Origin: G963677325 sp963677325
Lineage (GTDB): Bacteria; Bacteroidota; Bacteroidia; Bacteroidales; Prolixibacteraceae
Direction of reading: 5' to 3'
NCBI GenBank assembly: GCA_963677325.2
Contig: CAXXGM010000002.1
Location: 124,001 to 188,000 of the forward strand
DNA: 64,000 nucleotides
Shown here: positions 7,917 to 17,016 of the stretch, piece after piece
How positions within the stretch are numbered: the stretch's first letter is position 1
Layout: each line of letters opens with the position of its first letter
The notes under the pieces: generated by a model
Database searches by the model: none
Told to the model about the DNA's origin: nothing
What the model saw: only the letters and a program-made list of their open reading frames with translations
Position numbers and translations under genes: made by a program

Positions 7917-8600
7917 TTAAAAATCGGCGCAAACGAGGTTGATTTTTTCAATTAAAGATTCCTTATTCTTACTATTGCTTATTATCTGTAATGCAATTAA
8001 TTCTTCTCCTCCATCTCCAGATAACTTGTATATGATATCATCATCATTTAGTAATTTAGAAAGAAGGTTTAGGTAATTAATTCTTGAGGTTTCAGTGTGA
8101 GACATACATACATCAGCAAACTTTTGGATAAAATCGCTCTTAACAAAATCCGTTTTAGGACTACTAATTATAAAACTTGTCGTGCGATCTCCAAATAACT
8201 CCATGATCCCTTCATTCAATTTAGCAATTCCAAAGAGTAAGGTATATTCTCCTTCTATAGGTACCTCTATTTCTCGAAAATCATTCTCTTTTACTTTCTT
8301 TCTCGGAAATATTCCTTTATAACTTCTGATTCTATTTTTGATTTTCTTCTTATGTTCTGTTTTTACAATAAAAGAATTCAAAGGAATAATTGTATTAATA
8401 AAATCATAATATTTAGCAAAAAGTACATCAAAACTATTGTTCAAGCTTTTATCTCGATAGAAACGTATCTCAATACATGCCATATTCTTTAACTTTTTTG
8501 TATCCAAATCATTCAGCGAGTTGGAAGGGTAATATTCATTACCCCTCCAATATATACCTAGGTTTTGATCAAAAATGTCGTCAAAAATTTTAATTTCCAT
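7917..8600 (-). CDS. Candidate immunity protein for the RHS toxin
   Basis: I do not recognise a family for this 227-residue protein. It has no signal peptide or membrane segment, is Lys/Asp/Ile-rich and looks cytoplasmic. Its start overlaps the 3' end of the RHS toxin gene by 11 bp, the position where polymorphic toxin loci keep their cognate immunity gene. Its AT-richness exceeds that of the RHS body, as is common for exchanged toxin-tip/immunity cassettes. The immunity role is inferred from position only. Confidence 0.6.
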   Translation of the reverse strand: MEIKIFDDIFDQNLGIYWRGNEYYPSNSLNDLDTKKLKNMACIEIRFYRDKSLNNSFDVLFAKYYDFINTIIPLNSFIVKTEHKKKIKNRIRSYKGIFPRKKVKENDFREIEVPIEGEYTLLFGIAKLNEGIMELFGDRTTSFIISSPKTDFVKSDFIQKFADVCMSHTETSRINYLNLLSKLLNDDDIIYKLSGDGGEELIALQIISNSKNKESLIEKINLVCADF

Positions 8601-10590
8601 AATTGTGATGTTGTTTTAACTTTTCTCCATTTTGGCCAGCATTATAATGAGCCCCTTGATCCCCTGTACCATTTCCATTGTAAGTGGCAGGTTTATCTTG
8701 TCTTATAGTAACTTTCTGTCCTTGAGAGTTAGTAAATTCATACTGCTTAACATTTCTACTATCAAGTCCTGCAGCATTACCTTCTGGTGTATTTGGCTTA
8801 ATTGTCTTGTCTGGTTGTTGACTTCTTGGAATTCCATTCTGGTCTTTAGCATTTCTGAAAGCCTCTTTTCTAGAACCACTTTCGGTATCCTTTTGTCCTC
8901 CGTAATTATATCCAGCGGCGGCATTAGCTGAACCATTAGCCATTAAAACAACTCCACCGGCAGCGGTTGCAGCGCCTGCTTCTGCAACAGTAACACCAAT
9001 AGCTGCAGCTGGTGCGCCAACGGTGGCCCCAATACCGGAAAGGGAAACGGCACCTCCGGCTAAAGCAACGGCACCTCCTGTTGCGGCGGCACCACCACCA
9101 CCTTTAACCATTGCTTCGCCTACAGCTAAAGCAGCAGCATCAGTTGATCGTAAAGCATTATTATAATCTGCTGCATCAGTGGGAGTGTAATGTTCTCTTA
9201 ATGATGTAGTACCTGGTACGATATTAGTGGCAATGCCATAAGCGGTGCCAACAACAGCATCCCACCAGTCATTCCCGTCAGGGTCTGTAAACCTCAATGG
9301 ATTATCCAAGGCATAAGTGTAAGGACTCCATCTTCTTGACTTCTCGGCTAACGGGTCAACGGTATGCCACCTCCCCAAAGCCGGATCATAAAACCTTGCC
9401 CCGTAATCATACCAGTCCAGCTTTCTATTATTGATCGCATCCTCCTGGAACTCTTTCCCGTTGTAACGGTATCTGTTATCGAGTCCCCCGTTATAAACGG
9501 TGATGTCCATGCCAAAGGGATAATAGTCGGTTTGCTGAACAAGCGTTCCACCCGGACCAGAAGTATTAACCGCGAGCCTGGTATTGCCCAGGTGGTCTTT
9601 CAGGTAATACTGGTAGTTGCCTCCCGGAAGCCACATTCCTTCCTTTGTCAAAATATAACTCAAAGAACTTCCGCTGTAAACAAAACTTCCGGCATAGTAC
9701 GTATAAGCGCCACCTGTTCCAATTTTCGCAAGTTTTATTCCTGCAGCGTCGTAAATATAGGAAATTTGTTGAGTAGATCCAACAATCCTTTGGGGAAGAT
9801 TAAGATAATTATATTGAATGCTGCTGTACCCTTTGTTAAGATCGGAAGTTAAATTACCATTATTGTCATAATTATATTCACCTGCTTGTTTTATGTTCCC
9901 TTCTGAAAATCCATTGACGCCTGACACAGCATCATCCACCCTGTCCAGCATATTGCTGAAACCGTTGTTTTTATATAAATAGGTAAGGTTATCAATCAGC
10001 CCTGTACCTTTCAGGTTTCTTGTCAGGGTGAGAATATTCCCGTTTTTGTCATAAGTCAGGTTTTCGTTGTTGGCGTCGGCATTGGTTGTAAAGGTTGATC
10101 CTTCTCCATAGTAAGAGTTTGTCATCCGGTTCAGCCCGTCGTAAGTAAACCTGTACCCTTCTTTTTCTCCGGGGAAAAGAGTCCCTTGTACATCAGGACG
10201 CGGAACATTCCACACTAAGCCTGCAATATTGCCGTTGTACTGGGCAGTGGCAGATAAACCCGAAGGTAAATTATTGTAATACAATCCAAGATTTAATTTC
10301 TGGGTGCTTGTCAAAGACGGGTTTACATCGGGGTTATTGATCCTTTCGAGCCATCCCCTGATATTGTAGCCATAGTTCAGGTTCTGTATTCCACTACTCA
10401 CTTCACCGTGCAGCGATTTTTGCTTGAGCTGGCCAATTTCATCATATTCCATCGAAGCCAGTATAACCTCGGTTCCACTGTTGACCTTGTGTTTTACCTG
10501 AGTTAATCTCCCGGCATTGTCATAGGCGTTCCTTTCTAACACTGTATTTGGCGTGCCGTTAACCGTTTGCTGTGTCAGGGTCTTCATCAC
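8590..10590 (-). CDS. RHS-repeat polymorphic toxin, C-terminal part with nuclease-like tip
   Basis: The 666 residues hold YD/RHS repeats (for example YNYLNLPQRIVGS, YYLKDHLGNTRLAV), the RHS core-associated end ARFYDPALGRWHTVDPLAEKSRRWSPYTYALDNPLRFTDPDG-type signature (about 405-440), an Ala/Gly-rich hydrophobic segment (about 490-560), and a variable tip (about 565-666). The tip has RNAKDQNGIPRSQQPD, GDQGAHYN and a final KQHHNYGN, resembling HNH/EndoVII-fold nuclease toxins. In-frame continuation with the upstream gene is broken by an apparent one-base deletion near 10595; the two ORFs together make one ~1160-residue protein of normal length. A candidate immunity gene overlaps its end. Confidence 0.85.
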   Translation of the reverse strand: MMKTLTQQTVNGTPNTVLERNAYDNAGRLTQVKHKVNSGTEVILASMEYDEIGQLKQKSLHGEVSSGIQNLNYGYNIRGWLERINNPDVNPSLTSTQKLNLGLYYNNLPSGLSATAQYNGNIAGLVWNVPRPDVQGTLFPGEKEGYRFTYDGLNRMTNSYYGEGSTFTTNADANNENLTYDKNGNILTLTRNLKGTGLIDNLTYLYKNNGFSNMLDRVDDAVSGVNGFSEGNIKQAGEYNYDNNGNLTSDLNKGYSSIQYNYLNLPQRIVGSTQQISYIYDAAGIKLAKIGTGGAYTYYAGSFVYSGSSLSYILTKEGMWLPGGNYQYYLKDHLGNTRLAVNTSGPGGTLVQQTDYYPFGMDITVYNGGLDNRYRYNGKEFQEDAINNRKLDWYDYGARFYDPALGRWHTVDPLAEKSRRWSPYTYALDNPLRFTDPDGNDWWDAVVGTAYGIATNIVPGTTSLREHYTPTDAADYNNALRSTDAAALAVGEAMVKGGGGAAATGGAVALAGGAVSLSGIGATVGAPAAAIGVTVAEAGAATAAGGVVLMANGSANAAAGYNYGGQKDTESGSRKEAFRNAKDQNGIPRSQQPDKTIKPNTPEGNAAGLDSRNVKQYEFTNSQGQKVTIRQDKPATYNGNGTGDQGAHYNAGQNGEKLKQHHNYGN

Positions 10591-12080
10591 CTTCCGGTAA
10601 AATCATAGAGTGTCGAGACAACCTCGTTATCCGCTGTGGTGGCTGCGTAAAGATCGCGCAGTGTCTGTATCACCCGGTAACGGTTATCGTAATAGTGGGT
10701 TGTTACCAGCCAGCGGAAACCGGAAGAGTTGTTTTCAGTACCATCGAGCACTTTTGCCCTTGTACCCGTAACCTGGCCTTTGGTCCCGCTGAAGCTGTTA
10801 TTGCCAATTTCACCATTGTATGTAAAGGACTTCATCCCCGGATAATCGTACGTGTCGTAATAGGTCACGGCAAGCAGATCGGCCTCGGCAATTGACGGGA
10901 AAGAGTTGTTGGAATACCCGTAACCGGTTGTACTGCGGTCTTCAGAATAAACACCGAACCCGTTTACGATCGATTTTAAGGTCCCCGGCGTAGTACCTTC
11001 AGCCACCTTGTATATTCCTGTCATGATGGGCCTGTTCAGCGCATCGTATTTGGTAAATGTCCATTCATCTTCGTTAGGCGATTTTGCGCGTTGTACCCCA
11101 TCCTGGGTTGCCGCCAGCCGGTACCTGTTGTCGTAAACCATGTAAACCCAGTCTGCTCCTGGAAGTTTTTTCTCAATCATCCGTTTTCGGCCATCGTATT
11201 TGTACTGGTAGCAAAGATCATTAAGCTCGTTACCCGTTATGGCATTGTCTTCCATGGCTTTTGGAGTAAGAACAAAACGAAGAAGGTCAAAATCGTCGTA
11301 CACGTAATAAGTGGAGAGCGTTTCAGACCCCTTTTTTGATCTTTTCAGCACCACCTTCCCCTGGAGATCCGTAAATTCTTCGGTGCGGTTGATATTATCC
11401 GAGCTGTTGTTGTTCTCATCCCAGGTAATAGTTTTGAAAAGAGTCGAAGCTGCATAAGAGCCATCATCGGTAAGGGCATCACTGACAACTTTCCAGCGTT
11501 TGACCTCACCGGCAGCGTTTGTGCCGTAATCATATTTTACCGAGTGGTCTGCTGAAGGTGTGGCATTAGGCTGCCATACAGTCCCGGGGGCTCCCTGCTT
11601 GACCACACGGTTCAGGGGCGAGGCTTCAAATTCTGTTTTGGCAAAAGGATTTGCGTCGTTGACCACGCTGTTGGTTTCTGTATTGTAAAATTTATAATGG
11701 TCGCAGTTGGCTGAATAAGTGTCATCAAGAGCATTTGATTTAAAAGCTCCGGTCCCAGTTGCAGTTGTTGCATACGGCAGGTATTTTTTATCCTCCCGGT
11801 CGAAAATATCATACGACACCGGGGTGACAATATCCTGGGAGCCGGGCGATGCCTGCCAGGAGACAGTCTGTGAGGATCTTCCCAAACCGTCAAAATACTG
11901 GATGGTTTCGATCATGGCGCCGGCATCCCCCGTATTGGTCTGGGGGATCAGGGTATGGATGTAGTTCCTGTTCAGGGAGGCCTGGGCCCTTGGGGTGAGG
12001 TCCTGCGCGAACAGGGGGTAGTTCCCTGAGAGGCCGATAATGGCCATCCCTGTGGTTATTATCTGTAAAACCTTTTTCAT
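10587..12080 (-). CDS. RHS/DUF6443 protein, N-terminal part (frameshifted from the toxin half)
   Basis: The 497-residue product starts with a signal peptide (MKKVLQIITTGMAIIGLSGNYPLFAQ) followed by the DUF6443-type domain (NRNYIHTLIPQT, MIETIQYFDGLGRSSQTV) and the first YD repeats (YDGRKRMIEKKLPGADWVYMVYDNRYRLAATQD-type). It stops at STLYDFTGR, in the middle of a repeat. The next ORF resumes at MKTLTQQTV; family members read ...YDFTGKVMKTL..., so one A appears lost in GGAAAGGTG. Stop and next ATG overlap as TGATG, so coupled translation of two halves is formally possible. Acts as the exported shell of the toxin. Confidence 0.85.
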   Translation of the reverse strand: MKKVLQIITTGMAIIGLSGNYPLFAQDLTPRAQASLNRNYIHTLIPQTNTGDAGAMIETIQYFDGLGRSSQTVSWQASPGSQDIVTPVSYDIFDREDKKYLPYATTATGTGAFKSNALDDTYSANCDHYKFYNTETNSVVNDANPFAKTEFEASPLNRVVKQGAPGTVWQPNATPSADHSVKYDYGTNAAGEVKRWKVVSDALTDDGSYAASTLFKTITWDENNNSSDNINRTEEFTDLQGKVVLKRSKKGSETLSTYYVYDDFDLLRFVLTPKAMEDNAITGNELNDLCYQYKYDGRKRMIEKKLPGADWVYMVYDNRYRLAATQDGVQRAKSPNEDEWTFTKYDALNRPIMTGIYKVAEGTTPGTLKSIVNGFGVYSEDRSTTGYGYSNNSFPSIAEADLLAVTYYDTYDYPGMKSFTYNGEIGNNSFSGTKGQVTGTRAKVLDGTENNSSGFRWLVTTHYYDNRYRVIQTLRDLYAATTADNEVVSTLYDFTGR

Positions 12081-12333
12081 ATCAATGGTTAATTAAAGTT
12101 CACTTTTAAATTTTTAATTCAATGGCGTTTAAATCAGAACACGGATGACGCAGATGATACTGATGGCTAAAGATTTGTTTAGACTTTAGGCTTTAGGAAA
12201 ATTGCTGATAAACCTATAGCCTGATGTCTATAGTCTAAAAACCTTTTGCCCACAGATCATCTTCGATGAAACAAGATTGTCACAGATCATCCAAATTCTT
12301 AGGTAACGGCATTGATTTTTCATTTCTCATTAA

Positions 12334-13821
12334 TTAATTACCGTAATGGTATTTATAATGTCTGGTAACCTTACTCTCGTTGTCCAGTGTTGTCTTGAGC
12401 CTTCCTAAGGGATCGTACTCATAGTAAGTGGTCACCCCGTTAGGATCGGTCTGGGAGGTCATGCCTACAAGAGGGATATAGGTGAAGGTGGTAACCATTG
12501 CCCCGGCTGGCACATTGTTCCGGATATTATCATTCAGTGTTTTTAAATTACTGCGAACAGTCGCATCAGTTAAATCAGTATAATTCTGCAATTGATTGAG
12601 ATAATTCATCAATGTTGAATTTGATGAAACTGCCGAATAAGATAGATTGTCAAATTTAGCGACAGGGTAAGTTTGGTCGTACCCCCAAATATAGGTTTGG
12701 TGTACATCATTATTTTTAGATACATCTGCCGGATTACCATACTCATCATAGTTATGATACAGGATTCGGTCTTCCAGGAGATTATCCAGGGTAGATGTTT
12801 GTATCTTTTGCAACGCTACCAGGCTGTTATTGGAAAGCCAGCTGTTGCTGTAAACATTCTTCACACTTTCTTTTAACACGTCATTAACATAGGTCTGTTT
12901 GTTTATCAAACTATTTAACCGCCCCTGATTTGCTAAAACCGGGCAATCAGTATTTGAATATCCATATAAGGTATTGATGGTTTCACCACTGCTTTTCATG
13001 GTCGTGACTTTCTTTGCAAGCAATAGATTCTCATCATATTCAAAAAGGGATGTTTCAGTAACACAACCACCATCGGAATATGTTTTTACAACGGTAGTAT
13101 CCATAATTACATAACCGGTACGGTCCCAGCCGTCTATTGTAGGAATGAAAAAATCAGGTACACCCGAAGTCGTCCGGATATAATTAAACAGGGCCATATT
13201 TTTTGTAGCATTTGTCAAATAGTCGAAATGGCGTGTACTCAAAAAAACATCGACACAGCCGGGAATGTATTTATAAGTATTTGTAACGGACCGCACCGGA
13301 TCGAAAACTATAACACCGCCATTATCCCTTGCCTTGTAATCTGTTTTTGAAACAAGGTGGCCATAAGCCCATTCTGTTGGTGAATTATAGATACCATAAT
13401 GTCCAAAAGTGCCAAAGAGAAAATTGCCGGCTTCAGTATTGTATTTGTAAACTGTTTTACCGGTATTGGCACCTCCTTCTTCCCGGTACTCTGTCACCAC
13501 GTCGTAGTAAACCGGACAGTTATAGGAAAACGGGATATTACCAGCTTTATTGGGATGAAACTGCAGAACTTTGCTTCGTTTTAGCTTTTCATATTGATAT
13601 TCGTATTTAGGATTGCTGGTTGCATTAAAAGCAAAATTCAACTCTCCTCCCAAGGACATGCGGACATCGTCGTCAAATCTGCTGCTGTAATCATCTCCAC
13701 CAGATCCGGTGTAACTAGAGTTTAATATTTCGAGAAAAGTATAGTACTCAGCATCTTCATAGTAATTTTTTAGCATGGAGACTGTTCCTCCGAATCCCTG
13801 ATCAGCTTCAGCAAAACTCAT
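12334..13821 (-). pseudogene. RHS-like repeat protein, 5' truncated
   Basis: The 495 residues contain large beta-rich repeats and end with YD-type motifs (TYIWGYDQTYPVAKF, YYEYDPLGRLKTTLDNESKVTRHYKYHYGN). In Bacteroidetes such proteins are usually over 1000 residues with a signal peptide and sit just upstream of a DUF6443/RHS gene, as here. This copy begins abruptly; the frame opens only 15 codons before the ATG at 13821, with no signal peptide and no coding sequence to 14170. It is therefore a 3' remnant, separated from the RHS gene by 253 bp of non-coding DNA. Confidence 0.7.
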
Positions 13822-14169
13822 TGGATTAGCCAGGAAATTCCCCGGATAACGTTCATGTCACCTTAATATCGGTTGTCGCTTAGCCAGTAAACAGGTAGCC
13901 GCCAAACTTATCCTTTCATCTGCAGTGTAAAGAACATTCTATTTATTTCATAATCAAAAAAATCAAAAAAATCACACTAAAATCACAGTTCAGACTTTAC
14001 CGCACGGCGGTTTGCTGACTGCCCCTGCAGACCGCCAGCGAAGGATCATTCCTTCCCAGAAATCCCTTCATCTTTTGTACAGCATGTTAAAGAACTTGAT
14101 TAACTCGTCCTCAACTTCAGGACACACAACGCGCCAGCGAGGGTCTATTTCATAGAATCAAATAGCTTA
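13822..14169. other. Intergenic stretch without recognisable gene
   Basis: The region between the truncated RHS-like gene and the DUF6483-like gene holds an AATCAAAA run (about 13950-13980) and GC-richer debris with CCGC/GCGG-type short repeats. I see no ORF or RNA gene. Confidence 0.5.
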
Positions 14170-14589
14170 TTAATTCAGTTTGCCAATTTGATATTTAATC
14201 AGCGATATCCTGGATTGTCTTTCAACAGAAAAAGTTTTTGATTCCTTTTCAATAAAATCAAATAAAGTCAGAGACTTCTCATAAAACAACATGCTTTCGG
14301 GATGTTTCCCTTGTGCAAAAGATAACTCAGCCTGAGCATAGAATAATTCGGCCAGTATTTCCAAATGACCATTTGTGAAATTGTGCTCATCGAGAAGTTT
14401 GGCGGTTAAATCTTCCTTTGGAATGAGGTTAAAAAATGCTGCATCCTGCTTCAAATAATCATAAAAGGCAATCTCAAGTGCCTGGGAAGCCTTTTGAAAG
14501 TCACCCTTTTTAATCAGTGCCAGGATGCCTGCAATTAAATCAGTAAGCATCTCAATCATCCGAAGTATGTAATCTTTCTGATACATCAA
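14170..14589 (-). CDS. DUF6483-like alpha-helical protein
   Basis: The 139-residue protein begins MMYQKDYILRMIEMLTDLIAGILALIKKGDF, closely following the MYxKDYILRMIEQ opening I associate with the DUF6483 family, and continues as helical, TPR-like pairs (ELFYAQAELSFAQGKHPESMLFYEKSLTLFDFIE). Family function is unknown; such proteins are small cytoplasmic tetratricopeptide-like units. The second Met (14586) could also serve as start. It stands alone, 308 bp from cstA. Confidence 0.6.
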   Translation of the reverse strand: MMYQKDYILRMIEMLTDLIAGILALIKKGDFQKASQALEIAFYDYLKQDAAFFNLIPKEDLTAKLLDEHNFTNGHLEILAELFYAQAELSFAQGKHPESMLFYEKSLTLFDFIEKESKTFSVERQSRISLIKYQIGKLN

Positions 14590-14896
14590 ATCATCTCTTT
14601 ATTTAATTCCCGAATAGATTTATCCGGGCTTTCAATGATCACAGAGAATCCCTTTTTTTAAATATTACAAATGACCCAGCAGCCAAAGATACAACAGAAA
14701 TAATCAGAATAATCGTAAAATTACATCGACAGATGATGATGATCGCCCAATTGATTTGACCTTATCCTCTCAATAACATAAAACGGGAAAGGTATTGGTC
14801 AAATCATCCACCGGAAGCTGTAAAATATGCTGTCTCCGGAATGAAACCTCAGATACAGAGGTCCTTTATGGAATAAGAGCATAGCTAATATTGAGC
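14590..14896. other. Intergenic stretch without recognisable gene
   Basis: Between the DUF6483-like gene and the end of cstA I see no coding sequence and no clear hairpin terminator. Confidence 0.5.
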
Positions 14897-16789
14897 TTAT
14901 TGATCCTTGGAAGTGCCGGTTTCTAAAATGGAAACTTCAGTTTGTATTTCGGCCAGATCAACAGGTATTTCTTCTGCTCCTGTTGTCTTCATTTTTGGTT
15001 TCCCCTTGATCCATTTTGGAATAGCCTCGATGATAATCAGCAAGACACAAACCAGGATCAATGTGGTCAGTACCGTATTAATGGTGCCTTGAATCCGGGT
15101 GCCCCGATCAAGCATTTGGGGAATATAAATATTGATCATATTCATAATTCCCCCCGTGATGGTGGTGATTCCGACAAAAACCATCGGGCCAATGGTGATC
15201 CAGATGTATTTCCGCTTGCCGTGATTGATCAGGTACGAGGTACCCACCACAAGGGCGAGGGTGGCCAGAAGCTGGTTGGCAACTCCGAACATCGGCCAGA
15301 TAGTGGCTACACTGCCCGTATAAATAAAATATCCCCAGGCCAGGACAACCAGAAAACTGGTGATCAGATTTCCGGCCAGCCAGTTGGTTCTTGCAAATGG
15401 TTTATGAATTTTACCCATGGCCTCCTGAAGGATAAACCGGGCAATACGGGTGCCGGCATCGACAGTAGTCAGAATAAACAACGCCTCAAACATGATGGCA
15501 AAATGATACCAGTACGACATCAAGCCCCTCAGTCCCGGGATATTGGAAAAGATCTGTGCCATTCCCACGGCCAGGGAAACTGCACCTCCGGGCCTTCCGG
15601 CAATCTTCTCACCTACCTCGCTGGATAAGGTGGTCAGATTCGTTTCTGTAAAACCCATGGAATGAAGCTGCGGCAGAATTTGGGTAAATTTTTCGGGAGA
15701 AACATTGATCTGGAAATAATCGAGCGGGAAAAGACTGGTGGCAGCAATCAGTGCCAGGATACTTACCATGGCCTCAGCCAACATGGAGCCTACGGCTATT
15801 GGCTTTATATGAGATTCCTTCATCAGCATTTTGGGTGTTGTACCCGAACTGACCAGTGCATGGAAGCCGGAAATAGCTCCGCAGGCAATGGTAATAAAAA
15901 GATAAGGGAACAGGGTGCCGGGAATAATCGGGCCGCCTCCGTGTATAAAAGAGGTAAAAGAAGGCATTTTAATTTCCGGGGCAACCAGGACAATACCAAA
16001 GGCAAGCATGGCCACTACCCCAAGCTTCATAATGGAACTAAGATAATCGCGGGGAGACAGGAGCAGCCATACGGGCAGAACAGAGGCCAGAAATCCATAT
16101 CCGGCCAATAAAAGAGTGAGTGTTTTTCGGTCAAAAAGAAACCATGATTCAATTGAAGATCCGGGAATATTCTTGCCAAAAATCACAGCAAAAGATAAGA
16201 GTATGACTCCCAGAATAGTAGCTTCAACAGTTTTTCCCTTCCTGAATTTAAACATCCATAAACCCATGAAAACTGCAATAGGAATAGTAGCTGCAATGGT
16301 AAAGGTTCCCCAGGAGCTTTCGGCAAGGGCATTCACAACCACCACGCCAAGTCCGGCAAGGGCGATAACCAGGATGATCAGGACGGCTATCGAAGTGATA
16401 CCTCCGCTAAAGCTGCTGATTTCCGTTTTGGCTATTTCAGCCAGCGATTTACCATCATGCCTGACCGAAGCGGTAAGAATAATCAGATCATGCACGGCCC
16501 CGGCCATAACGGCTCCCACGACCATCCAGATAAATCCGGGCATGAATCCGAACTGTGCAGCCAGAACAGGCCCTACCAGCGGCCCGGCTCCTGCGATGGC
16601 AGCAAAATGGTGCCCGAAGACAATCCACTTTGGCATCGGATAATAATTTTGTTTGTCAAAAAGCCGGATTGCTGGAGTAACAGTCTGGTCATTAAGCATT
16701 AATACTTTGGTGGCGATAAAACTGTAATAGAATCTGTATGCAAGCGCCAGGATGGCCAGAGCACCTATTACAAAAGGCATTGCATTCAT
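14897..16789 (-). CDS. cstA: Carbon starvation protein CstA (peptide/pyruvate transporter)
   Basis: The 630-residue membrane protein has the CstA arrangement: N-terminal segment with PKWIVFGHHFAAIAGAGPLVGPVLAAQFG (about 52-80), SLAEIAKTEIS, GAISGFHALVSSGTTPKML (about 309-327) and TVDAGTRIARFILQE (about 442-456), spread over some 15-17 hydrophobic segments. Family members import peptides or pyruvate when carbon is short. The length is typical for the shorter CstA class. It lies downstream of a four-copy palindrome array that separates it from the alpha-galactosidase genes on the same strand. Confidence 0.95.
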   Translation of the reverse strand: MNAMPFVIGALAILALAYRFYYSFIATKVLMLNDQTVTPAIRLFDKQNYYPMPKWIVFGHHFAAIAGAGPLVGPVLAAQFGFMPGFIWMVVGAVMAGAVHDLIILTASVRHDGKSLAEIAKTEISSFSGGITSIAVLIILVIALAGLGVVVVNALAESSWGTFTIAATIPIAVFMGLWMFKFRKGKTVEATILGVILLSFAVIFGKNIPGSSIESWFLFDRKTLTLLLAGYGFLASVLPVWLLLSPRDYLSSIMKLGVVAMLAFGIVLVAPEIKMPSFTSFIHGGGPIIPGTLFPYLFITIACGAISGFHALVSSGTTPKMLMKESHIKPIAVGSMLAEAMVSILALIAATSLFPLDYFQINVSPEKFTQILPQLHSMGFTETNLTTLSSEVGEKIAGRPGGAVSLAVGMAQIFSNIPGLRGLMSYWYHFAIMFEALFILTTVDAGTRIARFILQEAMGKIHKPFARTNWLAGNLITSFLVVLAWGYFIYTGSVATIWPMFGVANQLLATLALVVGTSYLINHGKRKYIWITIGPMVFVGITTITGGIMNMINIYIPQMLDRGTRIQGTINTVLTTLILVCVLLIIIEAIPKWIKGKPKMKTTGAEEIPVDLAEIQTEVSILETGTSKDQ

Positions 16790-16830
16790 TTGGAAATAAA
16801 ATTTATAACCATTTAATTATTGTATGTGTA

Positions 16831-17002
16831 GAGACAAGGCATTGCCTTGTCTTTGCTGAAACACCAGTGATAATTCTGTAGAGACAAGGCACCGCCTTGT
16901 CTCTGTTATTATTAACATATGCATGAGACAATATACCGCCTTGTCTCTGTTATTATTAACTGTGATTGTATTAGTGCATGAGACAAGGCATTGCCTTGTC
17001 TC
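16831..17002. repeat. Four-copy palindromic REP-like array
   Basis: Arms AGACAAGGC and GCCTTGTCT around a 3-nt spacer (ATT or ACC) occur at 16832-16852, 16881-16903, 16925-16947 (left arm decayed to AGACAATAT) and 16980-17002. Copies two and three are each followed by TGTTATTATTAAC. All lie between the GH36 gene end and the cstA start. Confidence 0.9.
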
Positions 17003-17016
17003 TGCAATCCGGCATT

